A model generated the notes under the pieces. It searched no databases. It worked only from the letters and a program-made list of their open reading frames with translations, and was not told where the DNA came from. Of a stretch of DNA of 64,000 nucleotides, positions 46,283-54,649 are shown in pieces. The translations under genes and the position numbers were made by a program. Each line of letters starts with the position of its first letter. Within the stretch, counting starts at the first letter, position 1. The stretch is taken from positions 992,001 through 1,056,000 of the forward strand of contig NZ_CP036246.2 in the NCBI RefSeq assembly GCF_004299785.2. The letters run 5' to 3'. This DNA is from Arcobacter porcinus (GTDB lineage Bacteria > Campylobacterota > Campylobacteria > Campylobacterales > Arcobacteraceae).

Positions 46283-47522
46283 CCTTTACTAAATAAGAAT
46301 CAAGATTTACCCAATCTCCAAGCAAATCTTCACTTGATTCAATCTCAACTTGATTAAAAAATTGATCAAAACCAAGATATTTTCCATTTTTTTCTTGTTC
46401 TACTAAAACTTCAAGCTTTACTTGATTATTTTTTCTAAACTCATAGTTTTTCTGTTTTATAATCTCTACAAGTTCAATATATCTATCTTTTGCAATATCG
46501 CCTTTTACAATATCTTTCATAGAAGCACTTGGTGTTCCATCTCTTTTTGAGTATGTAAATGCATGAATATGAGTCAAAGGAAAATTATGAATATTTTTCA
46601 TAGCTTCTTCCCAAAGTTCTTTTGTCTCACCTGGATGACCTACTATAAAATCAGTTCCAAGTGCATATCCATTTTGGCTTAAAAATTCAAAAAGTTCTAA
46701 ATCACTTAATACTTTGTTTCTTCTATTCATTATTTTTAACATATCTTTTGAAGTGTGTTGAAGTGCGATATGAAGATGCTTTGCCATAAAAGGTTCATTT
46801 ATAAGCTCTCTAAACTCATCATCAATTTGAATAGGTTCAATACTTCCCATTCTAATTCGTTTAACACCTTTTATAAGAGCCATTTTCTTAAGAAGTTTTG
46901 CTAGTGAAGTATGCATTTTTTTACCATAACTTCCTACATTTGTACCTGTCAAAATAAACTCAGAAAAACCATTTTGTGCCAAAGTTTCTACTTGATTTAA
47001 TATAACACTCTCTTCATAACTTCTTGCATCTCCTCTTACATGAGGAATTATGCAATATGAACATCTAAAGTCACAACCCTCTTGAATTTTAATAAATGCC
47101 CTACTTTTTCCTACAAACTCTTCTACAACAGTTTTATCAAGACTTTTAAGATCTCCTAGTTTAAAAAATTTCTCATCTATTTTTAAAAGTTCATTTATAT
47201 TCTCTTTTTCACTAGCTCCAAAAAGTCCATCTATTTTTGATTCAGAAAATAGTTTTTCACCTTTTGTTCTTGTTCCACAACCTGTAAATATTACTTTTGG
47301 ATTGTTTCCTAATTTTTTAAGACCATTTATATAGCTTCTTGCTGTTGTATCAGCACTATTTGTAACTGTACATGAGTTTATAATCACTATATTTGCATCT
47401 TTTTCATCTTGTGTTACTTCAAAATCTTTTAAATTACTCATCATAACTTGAGTATCAAAAATATTTGTTCTGCATCCAAAAGTTTTAAAAAATACTTTTG
47501 GTTTATTTGTACTAAAATTCAT
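46254..47522 (-). CDS. mtaB: tRNA t6A37 methylthiotransferase MtaB
   Basis: A 422 aa radical SAM enzyme turning t6A37 into ms2t6A37. The N-terminal MTTase domain has FKTFGCRTN and the Cys in INSCTVTNSAD and TGCGTRTKG. The radical SAM cluster is CDFRCSYCIIP. A C-terminal TRAM-like segment begins around KLEVLVEQ. Cys positions and length distinguish it from MiaB and RimO. It overlaps the AAA gene by 29 bp. Confidence 0.92.
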   Translation of the reverse strand: MNFSTNKPKVFFKTFGCRTNIFDTQVMMSNLKDFEVTQDEKDANIVIINSCTVTNSADTTARSYINGLKKLGNNPKVIFTGCGTRTKGEKLFSESKIDGLFGASEKENINELLKIDEKFFKLGDLKSLDKTVVEEFVGKSRAFIKIQEGCDFRCSYCIIPHVRGDARSYEESVILNQVETLAQNGFSEFILTGTNVGSYGKKMHTSLAKLLKKMALIKGVKRIRMGSIEPIQIDDEFRELINEPFMAKHLHIALQHTSKDMLKIMNRRNKVLSDLELFEFLSQNGYALGTDFIVGHPGETKELWEEAMKNIHNFPLTHIHAFTYSKRDGTPSASMKDIVKGDIAKDRYIELVEIIKQKNYEFRKNNQVKLEVLVEQEKNGKYLGFDQFFNQVEIESSEDLLGDWVNLDSYLVKDVKNEAKFR

Positions 47523-47523
47523 T

Positions 47524-49155
47524 CTATCTTCTCATCATAATATCATCTATATCAGAGTTTGAAAACTCTTTTGCTCTTGAAGAACCATAAGCATTTTTTG
47601 TTTCATTGATATTTAATTGTTGAGTTGGATAAGCAATACTAATATCCTCTTCTTTCATAAGTGCATCTAAAATCTCTGTACTTACTGTACTTCTTAAAAC
47701 AAGTGCAGCAAAAGAGTTTGTAAGATACCATCCAGAAATTACAACTCCATATGGCTCAATAAATGTAAATACTCTTGGTTCAACTCCTGTTGCTCTTAAT
47801 TGATACTTATTTCTCATTTTAGATAATTGTTTTCTTGTAATATCACTATAACCTTTTGAGTAGTGTTTTAAGATATCTCTTATAATTTTCTGTGCTTTTT
47901 TATGATTTGAATCAAAAGTAATTGTAATATCAATTCCATCCCAAATAGTTTTTAATTCACTATGACTATAATTTGATATAAGTTCTGAAAATATATAGTT
48001 GTTTGGCACAAAGAAAATTCTTCCTGCTCTTCTATTTTTATAGTAAGAAACCATTGTAATATCTTCTTTGATTGTTATTTTAAATAGTGAAATATCTAAA
48101 ACATCTCCAACAGTTTCAACTTCACCTTTTGTAACTCTAATTCTATCTCCAACTTGAATAAATCCAGAAGTTACAATAACCATCCATCCAAATAAAGACA
48201 TAAACCAATCTTTTAATGCAATAGCAATTCCAGCTGAAGCAAATCCAAGGATTGTTACAAGATAAGAGACATTATCAATATATGAAAAAAGTAAAACCAT
48301 CAAAATCAAAAATGCCAAAGAGAAATTTAAAACTTTATTTACAATATAGTAATTTTCATTTTGAATATAGTATTTCTTTAAAAGCATTTTTACTAAAAAA
48401 GTAACTCCAAAGAAAATCATAATTATAAATGAGATATTTAACATCTTTTGAAACTGTGCTGTTATCTCATTTTTTGTTTCTAAGATTACTTGTTCAGTTT
48501 TTTTTCTAAATACTTCTGAAGTTGTACTTACAATATCTAAAACAATTTCAAAATCTCTTCTTTGCTTATCAAGATATAAAATTTTATCGCTTATCTCTAC
48601 TTTTTGCTCTAAAACATTAATTTCACTATAAACATCTAGCTCTTCTTTTAATATTTTCAATAGCTCTTCAAGCTGTTTTTCCAAATCTAGAAATTGCTGT
48701 CTATTTTGTTCTAATTTTTTAATTGTAGAAAATGCACCAATGATATCAAAAGGATTTGTAAGCTTCTCAATTTTATCAATTTCTGGTGGATTTATAAGTC
48801 CTCCAATAGGAGAACCTCTATACTCTCCTATAAGTTCTAATTCATTCTCTTTTACTCTTATTTTGTTTAGAAGTTGATACTCTTGCTCATCAGATAGTTT
48901 TCTTTTACTCTTTAAACCTTGCTTCAAAACTTCAAGTTCATTTGCAATTTTACTATATGAAAGATAGTTTAAATATCTTTTTATCAAAATATTATCTTTG
49001 TAAGAGTTCTCTATTTGATTAGCTTTATCCAAAAGAATATTGATTTCTGTTCTATTAGAAAAATCTAAAGATTCATCAACTATATTTTCTTCTGCTTTTA
49101 TAAAACTTATTGATAATAAAAATATAAAAGAGAGTTTTATAATTCTTTTAATCAT
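47524..49155 (-). CDS. MscS family mechanosensitive channel with long periplasmic N-domain
   Basis: A 543 aa protein from the ATG at 49155, which overlaps the aroB stop (ATGA); the frame opens earlier but inside aroB. There is a signal peptide ([14 protein letters not shown]), ~200 residues of coiled-coil periplasmic domain, then about four TM helices ending in the MscS pore-type helix ([21 protein letters not shown]). A beta domain with GDRIRV and [12 protein letters not shown] follows. It resembles the larger MscK/YnaI-like channels that release solutes on hypo-osmotic shock. Confidence 0.9.
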   Translation of the reverse strand: MIKRIIKLSFIFLLSISFIKAEENIVDESLDFSNRTEINILLDKANQIENSYKDNILIKRYLNYLSYSKIANELEVLKQGLKSKRKLSDEQEYQLLNKIRVKENELELIGEYRGSPIGGLINPPEIDKIEKLTNPFDIIGAFSTIKKLEQNRQQFLDLEKQLEELLKILKEELDVYSEINVLEQKVEISDKILYLDKQRRDFEIVLDIVSTTSEVFRKKTEQVILETKNEITAQFQKMLNISFIIMIFFGVTFLVKMLLKKYYIQNENYYIVNKVLNFSLAFLILMVLLFSYIDNVSYLVTILGFASAGIAIALKDWFMSLFGWMVIVTSGFIQVGDRIRVTKGEVETVGDVLDISLFKITIKEDITMVSYYKNRRAGRIFFVPNNYIFSELISNYSHSELKTIWDGIDITITFDSNHKKAQKIIRDILKHYSKGYSDITRKQLSKMRNKYQLRATGVEPRVFTFIEPYGVVISGWYLTNSFAALVLRSTVSTEILDALMKEEDISIAYPTQQLNINETKNAYGSSRAKEFSNSDIDDIMMRR

Positions 49156-50189
49156 ACAAACTCCCTTAAAACTCCACAAACATCATCTTTTTTAATCTCA
49201 TCAGTAATTTTACAATCTCCTATTCCAAGTGCTAAAATGAATTTAATCTTACTATTGCTTGATTTTTTATCCAAGAAAAAATGCTCATAAAAATCTTCTA
49301 CATCTTCAATTTTATAACTAGTAGGAATATCATATTTTTTAAGTAGATTTTTTACTCTATTTTCCTCTTCTTCGCTCATAAATCCTAATTTTACAGCCAA
49401 AGCATTTGCCATACACATTCCAATTCCTACGGCTTCTCCATGAAGATATCTTTTATAATTTGTAAGATTTTCTATAACATGCCCAAAAGTGTGTCCATAG
49501 TTTAATGCAGCTCTTAATCCTTGTTCTTTTTCATCTTGAGAAACTACCCAAGCTTTTGTTTCAACTGATTTTAAAATAGCGATATCTATGTTTTTTTTAT
49601 CATTTAAATCATTATTTTCAAGCCAAGAGAAGAAATCTTTATTGAAACAAACAGCCATTTTAACTATCTCAGCAATTCCAGCTCCAAACTCTCTTTTTGG
49701 TAAAGTTTCTAAAAAACTTGAATCTATATAAACAGCTTTTGGTTGATGAAAAGTTCCTATTAAGTTTTTACCATATTTGTTGTTTATTCCTGTTTTCCCA
49801 CCAACACTTGCATCAACTTGTGAAAGTAAAGTTGTAGGAATTTGAATAAAATCTATTCCTCTTTGATAAATAGATGCTGCAAAACCTGTCATATCTCCTA
49901 CAACTCCACCACCAAATGCAACTAAAAGCGATTTTCTATCTAGTTTTGCTTCAAAACAAGTTGTTAGGATTTGTTGTAAAGAATCAAAGTTCTTAAACTC
50001 TTCTCCATCTTTTAAAATACAAATATTTAGCTCTTTTGCTTTAATCTTATTTTTTAAATAATTCAAATGTAAATCTGCTATTGTTGTGTTTGTAACAATT
50101 ACAATTTTTCTATCAAAGCTTAAATCTTGAAGTTTTTCTATAAATATTTCGTATGAGTTATCGTTTTGTAGCTCTATTTTTACTCTCAT
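49152..50189 (-). CDS. aroB: 3-dehydroquinate synthase
   Basis: A 345 aa NAD-dependent enzyme of the shikimate pathway. [19 protein letters not shown] binds [22 protein letters not shown] is the catalytic loop, and [14 protein letters not shown] and [10 protein letters not shown] supply zinc-binding His residues. Full length. First gene of a six-gene minus-strand operon; divergent from sixA. Confidence 0.96.
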   Translation of the reverse strand: MRVKIELQNDNSYEIFIEKLQDLSFDRKIVIVTNTTIADLHLNYLKNKIKAKELNICILKDGEEFKNFDSLQQILTTCFEAKLDRKSLLVAFGGGVVGDMTGFAASIYQRGIDFIQIPTTLLSQVDASVGGKTGINNKYGKNLIGTFHQPKAVYIDSSFLETLPKREFGAGIAEIVKMAVCFNKDFFSWLENNDLNDKKNIDIAILKSVETKAWVVSQDEKEQGLRAALNYGHTFGHVIENLTNYKRYLHGEAVGIGMCMANALAVKLGFMSEEEENRVKNLLKKYDIPTSYKIEDVEDFYEHFFLDKKSSNSKIKFILALGIGDCKITDEIKKDDVCGVLREFV

Positions 50190-50298
50190 TTTGTTTTTTC
50201 CATCGTTTAAATAAGTGTTGATAATAGCTAATTTTTGCTAAGAAAAGGCTTTTTTGATAGTTTATAAGATAATATATAAGAAACTTTTAGGATATATT

Positions 50299-50787
50299 AT
50301 GAAAGAGCTAATTTTAATAAGACATGCAAAATCTTCTTGGAAAGATATAAATTTGGATGATTTTCTAAGACCTTTAAATAAAAGAGGAGAGAAAGATGCT
50401 CCATTTATGGCAAAAAAGTTAAAATCTCTTATCTCTTCTCCTGATTTAATAATCTCTTCTCCATCAACAAGAACAAAACTAACTTTAAAAAGCTTTACAG
50501 ATGAATTCAAATACAAAAATGATCTAATATTTGAGCAAGATATTTATGAAGCTCCTTTGGAAAATATTCTATCTGTACTTAAAAATATCGAAGATAAAAA
50601 ACAATCAATATTTTTCATAGGTCATAATCCTGGATTTAATTTTTTAGCTGATTATTTACTTGGTGGATTTAGTGAAAACATTCCTACAAGTGGGATTTTA
50701 AAACTTACTTTAGATATAGAAAAATGGAGTGATTTAAAAGAAAATTGTGCTAGTTTAGAGTTTTTTATATATCCTAAGATGTTTTGA
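50299..50787 (+). CDS. sixA: SixA-type phosphohistidine phosphatase
   Basis: A 162 aa histidine-phosphatase-superfamily protein from the ATG at 50299 (AGGAT upstream; the longer frame from 50254 lacks a site). LILIRHAKSSWKD is the RHG-type catalytic motif with the nucleophile His, and FFIGHNPGFNFLADYL carries the second His. E. coli SixA removes phosphate from His-containing phosphotransfer proteins. It marks the chromosomal side of the accessory region; an ORF6N remnant begins 2 bp past its stop on the other strand. Confidence 0.88.
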   Translation: MKELILIRHAKSSWKDINLDDFLRPLNKRGEKDAPFMAKKLKSLISSPDLIISSPSTRTKLTLKSFTDEFKYKNDLIFEQDIYEAPLENILSVLKNIEDKKQSIFFIGHNPGFNFLADYLLGGFSENIPTSGILKLTLDIEKWSDLKENCASLEFFIYPKMF

Positions 50788-50789
50788 TT

Positions 50790-50935
50790 TTAAGTTTTTA
50801 GCTTATTTAAAATCTCATCTAAATTTAAAGAGTTCAAACTCATCTTTGAAAAAGCAAACCATTTTTTACCCAAATTTAGTATAGACTTTATCCTTTTTAT
50901 ACTGTTTTCATTTATAAAGGAATATTACAATTTGG
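50790..50935 (-). pseudogene. Remnant of an ORF6N-type gene (start and tail joined, middle deleted)
   Basis: Read on the minus strand, the 5' part (about 50935-50885) matches the region just before and at the start of the intact neighbour gene (51576-52403): an AAATTGTAATATT-like leader, then ATAAATGAAAAC and TATAAAA, equivalent to codons for INENIIK. It then jumps straight to the C-terminal tail, LGKKWFAFSKMSLNSLNLDE and onward to NKLKT and a stop at 50790. Roughly 700 bp of middle are missing. Its tail is the undamaged version of the ending lost from the neighbour. Confidence 0.75.
50799..50875. repeat. Direct repeat copy A (ORF6N tail)
   Basis: Bases 50799-50855 are identical over 57 bp to 51512-51568, and 50856-50875 are identical over 20 bp to 51594-51613. 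The two copies differ only by 25 bp present in copy B. The repeat derives from coding sequence for the end of an ORF6N-type protein. Confidence 0.92.
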
Positions 50936-50937
50936 AA

Positions 50938-51216
50938 TTAGAACAGACTATCTTTATATTTATTTATACCTATAATAGTGATTCTATTTTCATCAATTTT
51001 ATAAGGAATTACATATCCCATAAATATTAAATCTCTAATATTCTCATCACTAAAATATATTGATTTTCTACACTTTAAAGGCATATTCACTAAGTTATCT
51101 ATTTGATTATCTAAATTATTTTTAAATTGATTGGCTCTATCAAAACTATCTTTAGCAATAAAATTCAATATGGATTGGAGCTTTAAAATATATTTTTCAT
51201 CTCTAATTATTTGCAT
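50938..51216 (-). CDS. RelE/ParE superfamily toxin (TA module 1)
   Basis: A 92 aa basic protein. LQSILNFIAKDSFDRANQFKNNLDNQIDNLVNMPLKCRKS is the ParE/RelE-type helical start, ending with the beta sheet YVIPYKIDENRITIIGINKYKD. It overlaps the upstream antitoxin-like gene by 14 bp, the usual TA order. Target (gyrase or ribosome) cannot be told. The gene ends 2 bp before the ORF6N remnant. Confidence 0.82.
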   Translation of the reverse strand: MQIIRDEKYILKLQSILNFIAKDSFDRANQFKNNLDNQIDNLVNMPLKCRKSIYFSDENIRDLIFMGYVIPYKIDENRITIIGINKYKDSLF

Positions 51217-51454
51217 ATTTTTGCTCTAATTTTTGCATAAAATCGTTCATCTCTTTTTGATATGAGTCTTGTGTAAAAAGTTTTGTTTTATTACTTTCAA
51301 TATCTTCTAAACATTGATTAAAATATAGTTTAGATTGCTCAAAATCATTATCTTTTATTTCAAGATTTTTTATCATTCCATTTTTTAAATTTTTAATAAT
51401 AGTCATAAATGTTTCAAAATTTTTTTCATCTATTTGCAGTTGTATAGTTTTCAT
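51203..51454 (-). CDS. Antitoxin of TA module 1
   Basis: An 83 aa acidic protein. The N-terminal MKTIQLQIDEKNFETFMTII looks like a ribbon-helix-helix or strand-helix DNA-binding start, and the C-terminal half is helical and acidic, ending QKEMNDFMQKLEQKYANN, suited to wrapping the toxin. AAAGGA precedes the ATG. Assignment rests mainly on its position before a RelE/ParE toxin. Confidence 0.75.
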   Translation of the reverse strand: MKTIQLQIDEKNFETFMTIIKNLKNGMIKNLEIKDNDFEQSKLYFNQCLEDIESNKTKLFTQDSYQKEMNDFMQKLEQKYANN

Positions 51455-51470
51455 AAAAAATCCTTTTTAA

Positions 51471-51489
51471 AATCAATTTGTTGATTATA
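51471..51489 (-). promoter_or_regulatory. Promoter and operator of TA module 1
   Basis: On the minus strand an extended -10 (TATGATATAAT, core 51489-51484) overlaps a perfect inverted repeat, AATCAA (51471-51476) / TTGATT (51481-51486). This fits TA autoregulation. The upstream edge lies 22 bp from the end of direct repeat copy B. Confidence 0.5.
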
Positions 51490-51511
51490 TCATATTTGAT
51501 TTTTACACTTC

Positions 51512-51613
51512 TAGCTTATTTAAAATCTCATCTAAATTTAAAGAGTTCAAACTCATCTTTGAAAAAGCCTTGTGCTTAAGCACTCTCTTTGAGAAACCAT
51601 TTTTTACCCAAAT
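51512..51613. repeat. Direct repeat copy B, interrupted by a 25-bp insertion
   Basis: Same sequence as copy A (57 + 20 identical bp) but split by 25 bp at 51569-51593 that include the perfect 12-bp palindrome GTGCTTAAGCAC. The insertion lies inside the end of the ORF6N gene and shifts its frame. Confidence 0.92.
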
Positions 51614-52403
51614 CTTTCAAACTTGCTCCCAAATGATAAATCTCTTTTTTATCGATAATCAAAAATCTATCGTGGCTAGATTTAAAAGTTTTTAGAGAAA
51701 TATTTTTGTATTGTTTTGAATATTTTTCAAAATCTAGTTTTAATTGCTTTGAGATATTATTTGTATAAATTATAAAATTTATATTTGGATATTTAGAAAA
51801 GAGAGTAAAAACTGTATCATCAATATAGTTATCTATTAATATAACTTCTTCTTTTACTAGTTTTAGCAAATCATTTACAAAACTGTAAGCATCGTAAATT
51901 TGTCCATCGTAAAATATGTTTTGGACTGGAATATTGTTTTTATTTTCTAAGGCTTTAAAAAGTATATTAAAATTTTTATCTTGGACTGTTAAGCGATTTT
52001 CTATTCTTTCAAATCTCTCAAACAAAGCTATATTTTGAGAGATTAATTTTCGCATATTTGCAAAAGTTTTTATTAGATTTATTGTTACTTGAGATGCAAC
52101 TTTACTTTTAAGTATTGTTGCTAACATATAAATTCCTTGTTCTGTAAAAACTTTTGGATTTGTTCTTGTTTTAACAAAACTTGTGGTCGAAATTTTCGAC
52201 CGCAAATATTCAAACTCCAAATCATTTAATTCAAAATAAAAATCATCCATAAATTTATCTTTATTATTTTTAACAGCCTCATTTATTCTTTTTGTTTCAA
52301 CACAATAAAGCTCTGCTAAATCTCTATCCAACATAACTTGCATATTTCGTATGGTGTATATTTTATCTTTTATAATGTTTTCATTTATGATTAAATCTTG
52401 CAT
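51576..52403 (-). CDS. ORF6N-domain DNA-binding protein with PLD-like C-domain, C-terminally frameshifted
   Basis: A 275 aa protein from the ATG at 52403 (AAGGA at proper spacing; the frame opens earlier at 52442). The N-terminal ~95 residues are an ORF6N domain (IYTIRNMQVMLDRDLAELYC, FMDDFYFELND, TEQGIYMLATILKS) as in phage antirepressors and KilA-N relatives. The C-terminal half has VILIDNYIDDTVF and SHDRFLIIDKKEIYHLGASLKDLGKKWF, a phospholipase-D-like HxK/R motif. After GKKWF a 25-bp insertion adds LKESA and a stop. Without it the frame would run on into AFSKMSLNSLNLDE, as in the remnant at 50790. Possibly still functional. Confidence 0.82.
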   Translation of the reverse strand: MQDLIINENIIKDKIYTIRNMQVMLDRDLAELYCVETKRINEAVKNNKDKFMDDFYFELNDLEFEYLRSKISTTSFVKTRTNPKVFTEQGIYMLATILKSKVASQVTINLIKTFANMRKLISQNIALFERFERIENRLTVQDKNFNILFKALENKNNIPVQNIFYDGQIYDAYSFVNDLLKLVKEEVILIDNYIDDTVFTLFSKYPNINFIIYTNNISKQLKLDFEKYSKQYKNISLKTFKSSHDRFLIIDKKEIYHLGASLKDLGKKWFLKESA

Positions 52404-52500
52404 TTCATTTCCTTGCTTGAAAGATTTTTTAAATCTTAGCAAAAGAGAGTAAAAAAATAAAGAAATATTGCAATTTGTAATTAAATTTTATTTTTATTTT

Positions 52501-52794
52501 TTAAAGTCTATCAAAAGCTTTTTTATAGACTTCCATATCATCTCTTTGTCCAATAGCAATAGTGTAGATTGTTAAAATACTATCTTGAACCTCAAAAACT
52601 ATTCTCACTCTTTTTTTATCAAGATAAACTTTCTTGAATCCACTTAAATTCATACCATTTTTATTTCCAAGATTTTCGCCTATTTTTGGAGATTGTTGAA
52701 TTTGTTTTAATTTTTTAAATATTTTTACAATCAAAGCCTTATCTAAAACTTTTAAATCATCATAAACTTTATCATGAAGTTTTAAAGAGTACAT
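52501..52794 (-). CDS. RelE family toxin (TA module 2)
   Basis: A 97 aa protein. MYSLKLHDKVYDDLKVLDKALIVKIFKKLKQIQ and VYLDKKRVRIVFEVQDSILTIYTIAIGQRDDMEVYKKA are the RelE helical pair and sheet, with the typical C-terminal IGxRDDxEVY. It is likely a ribosome-dependent mRNA interferase. Shares one base with the antitoxin stop. Unrelated in sequence to the module 1 toxin. Confidence 0.88.
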   Translation of the reverse strand: MYSLKLHDKVYDDLKVLDKALIVKIFKKLKQIQQSPKIGENLGNKNGMNLSGFKKVYLDKKRVRIVFEVQDSILTIYTIAIGQRDDMEVYKKAFDRL

Positions 52795-53102
52795 TATAGA
52801 TTATCCAAATTTATATCTAGTTTCTTTGCCATATCTTCCAAAGAAATATAACTATCTTTTGACTCATTTTTTCTTTGTGCTACAATTTCAAAAATCTCTT
52901 TATGCTCTAAAAGTTCCAAATACTCTTCAAGCTTTTTTAGTTTTTCATACTCTTGTGTAGAGATAACTACTGCTTCAAGTCGATTGTTTTTTAAAATTCC
53001 AACTTTTTCTAAGCTTCTTTCTTTTACATCTGTTAGGATTTTGCTTATTTGTTTTGTGAAATCTGTAATTGATAAAAGTTCATTTTGTGTATAACTTACC
53101 AT
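52794..53102 (-). CDS. Phd/YefM family antitoxin (TA module 2)
   Basis: A 102 aa protein with an N-terminal Phd/YefM domain (LLSITDFTKQISKILTDVKE, VGILKNNRLEAVVISTQEYEKLKKLEE) that binds DNA, and an acidic C-terminal tail that neutralises the toxin. Ribosome binding site AGGAG. The start lies 28 bp after a palindrome-containing promoter. Confidence 0.88.
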   Translation of the reverse strand: MVSYTQNELLSITDFTKQISKILTDVKERSLEKVGILKNNRLEAVVISTQEYEKLKKLEEYLELLEHKEIFEIVAQRKNESKDSYISLEDMAKKLDINLDNL

Positions 53103-53257
53103 AATTTACTCCTAAATTTAATATGAAATATTATAGTAAATTTACCATAAAAAATATATAAGTTTTGATTTTTATATTTTAAAGCTTTTTCAAATAGCTC
53201 TTTTCTAGCTTCAAATCCTTTTGTATCATTTGCTAAAAATTTTTTAATATGATTCAT
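53096..53257 (-). CDS. Short ORF upstream of TA module 2, probable truncated gene
   Basis: A 53-codon frame beginning MNHIKKFLANDTKGFEARKE and continuing LFEKALKYKNQNLYIF. These ~36 residues look like real protein. The remainder runs through the module 2 promoter and stops 7 bp inside the antitoxin gene, so it is probably the 5' end of an older gene cut by arrival of the TA module. The rest of the gap to 53403 is AT-rich with nothing recognisable. No family identified. Confidence 0.35.
   Translation of the reverse strand: MNHIKKFLANDTKGFEARKELFEKALKYKNQNLYIFYGKFTIIFHIKFRSKLW
53130..53145 (-). promoter_or_regulatory. Promoter and operator of TA module 2
   Basis: On the minus strand -10 TATAAT (53135-53130) abuts a perfect 10-bp palindrome, GTAAATTTAC (53136-53145), in the -10/-35 spacer. 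The -35 is weak. This is the position expected for the Phd/YefM antitoxin operator. Confidence 0.5.
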
Positions 53258-53403
53258 TTTGATTCTTCTTTTTTATATTTTATTGATAATTTGTTTTTTT
53301 AATAAAATAAAATATTTATATAAAATGCCCATAAAATAGCTATTTTAATAAATTTGTTTTATTTTTTAAGAAAATTTGTTTTTTATTTGTCAAAAAGTAG
53401 ATT

Positions 53404-54027
53404 TTAAATTGCAATTATTGTTTTAAAAATACAATTTATTGTTGAAAGATATGATTTTAGATATGGTAAAAAATACTCCCAATATATATTTATTAAAACA
53501 TAACCAATAGCAAAAACAGTCGCCCAAAAGCTCCATATTTTAGTTGAAGTTTCTCTAAAAGAACACCATGCCCATAAAGAACCTAAAAAAATAGCTAATA
53601 ATATAATAATTTTAATAGCAATATCTTCACCTATTCCTTTATGATAATATTGATAAAAAACTAATATAAGTTTAGACAGTGAAAAAACTAATAGCAAATA
53701 AAAAGGTAAAATAATAATATTTACTTTACTACTAACAAAAGCAGATTGTCTTTTTGTTGTTTCAATATAAATTATTTTTTCTTTTCCTATTTTACTTTTA
53801 TTCTTTAAAAAAAATATCAAAAAAATAAAAAAATGGAAAAAAATTACAATCAAAAAAAACCAAATTATAAAATTAAAAATATTTATTGCATTATTTAAAA
53901 CAATGCAATTATTAAATTTATAATATATAGTCAAATGAAAAGAAACTAGTACCCAACTAACAATAATTATTGAAGTTCCACTTCCTTGATATATATCGCT
54001 AAAAAATTTATTAAATTTATTTCCCAT
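53404..54027 (-). CDS. Multi-pass membrane protein of the RM-linked cassette, unknown function
   Basis: A 207 aa protein with about five hydrophobic helices: TSIIIVSWVLVSFHLTIYY (~18-36), a long Phe/Ile-rich segment (~47-75), IIILPFYLLLVFSLSKLILV (~95-120), IIILLAIFLGSLWAWCSF (~139-158) and WSFWATVFAIGYVLINIYW (~163-185). A short charged loop (KNKSKIGKEKI) lies between the second and third. No family recognised. It is the last of four closely packed minus-strand genes, 6 bp behind the Cys-cluster protein. A membrane effector is conceivable. Confidence 0.65.
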   Translation of the reverse strand: MGNKFNKFFSDIYQGSGTSIIIVSWVLVSFHLTIYYKFNNCIVLNNAINIFNFIIWFFLIVIFFHFFIFLIFFLKNKSKIGKEKIIYIETTKRQSAFVSSKVNIIILPFYLLLVFSLSKLILVFYQYYHKGIGEDIAIKIIILLAIFLGSLWAWCSFRETSTKIWSFWATVFAIGYVLINIYWEYFLPYLKSYLSTINCIFKTIIAI

Positions 54028-54033
54028 TTTATA

Positions 54034-54633
54034 CTACTTAATCTCAGCCATAACAACATTACCATTATGTTCGCATTTGCAATTATTATCCATTATTTCT
54101 ATAAAATCTTCAACATTAAAAATTTTATTATCATTTTCAACACACCACTTACAAGAAGTTTCAAGTACACCTACAATATATTTTACTTTAGTAATATTTA
54201 TTTTTTTATATTCTTCAAAATTAAAATAATAATTAGATTTTGAATAAACTCTATTATAAAAATTTAAGATAATCTTTTTTAGACTGGTTGTTTTTAACTT
54301 TTCACTTGGAATATTGTTTAAATTTAAAAAGTCCAAAATTTCTTTTGTAGCTTTATGTCTAGTGCTTAATCCTAAGTCTTTTTTCTCTTGTACACTAAGA
54401 ACAGTATTTCCTTCTATGCTATTTATAAAAATCTCTCCTAAAACAAAAGATTTGAAAAATTCAATTTTTTCAATTTTTAAATAATCTTGTTTCGAGAACT
54501 CTTCATTAAAAGCTCTTAATTTACATTTTCTTTGCAGTTCTAATATCTCAGAACTTGCTTTTATAACAAATGGATTATCAGTAATGTCATTATCTTTTTT
54601 ATTTTTAAAAATATTTTTTAAAATTCCTATCAT
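54034..54633 (-). CDS. Cys-cluster protein of the RM-linked cassette (phage-gp7-like zinc motif)
   Basis: A 199 aa protein from the ATG at 54633, chosen for its GGAG site; the frame opens earlier inside the DUF2971 gene. The middle is helical and charged. Near the C-terminus C161-KW-C164 is followed by ENDNKIF, and after 20 residues C185-K-C187. This CxxC...D-x-K-I-F...CxC layout resembles the zinc site at the end of SPP1 gp7/Mu F-like phage head-morphogenesis proteins, but the rest does not look like one. 16 bp follow the DUF2971 stop. Confidence 0.65.
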   Translation of the reverse strand: MIGILKNIFKNKKDNDITDNPFVIKASSEILELQRKCKLRAFNEEFSKQDYLKIEKIEFFKSFVLGEIFINSIEGNTVLSVQEKKDLGLSTRHKATKEILDFLNLNNIPSEKLKTTSLKKIILNFYNRVYSKSNYYFNFEEYKKINITKVKYIVGVLETSCKWCVENDNKIFNVEDFIEIMDNNCKCEHNGNVVMAEIK

Positions 54634-54649
54634 TATTTTCTCCTTGTTT

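Noticed and set aside
50799-51613. 57-bp direct repeats as attachment sites of an integrated element
   Set aside because: The repeat is fully explained as the coding tail of two copies of one ORF6N gene, and no integrase lies between or near the copies.
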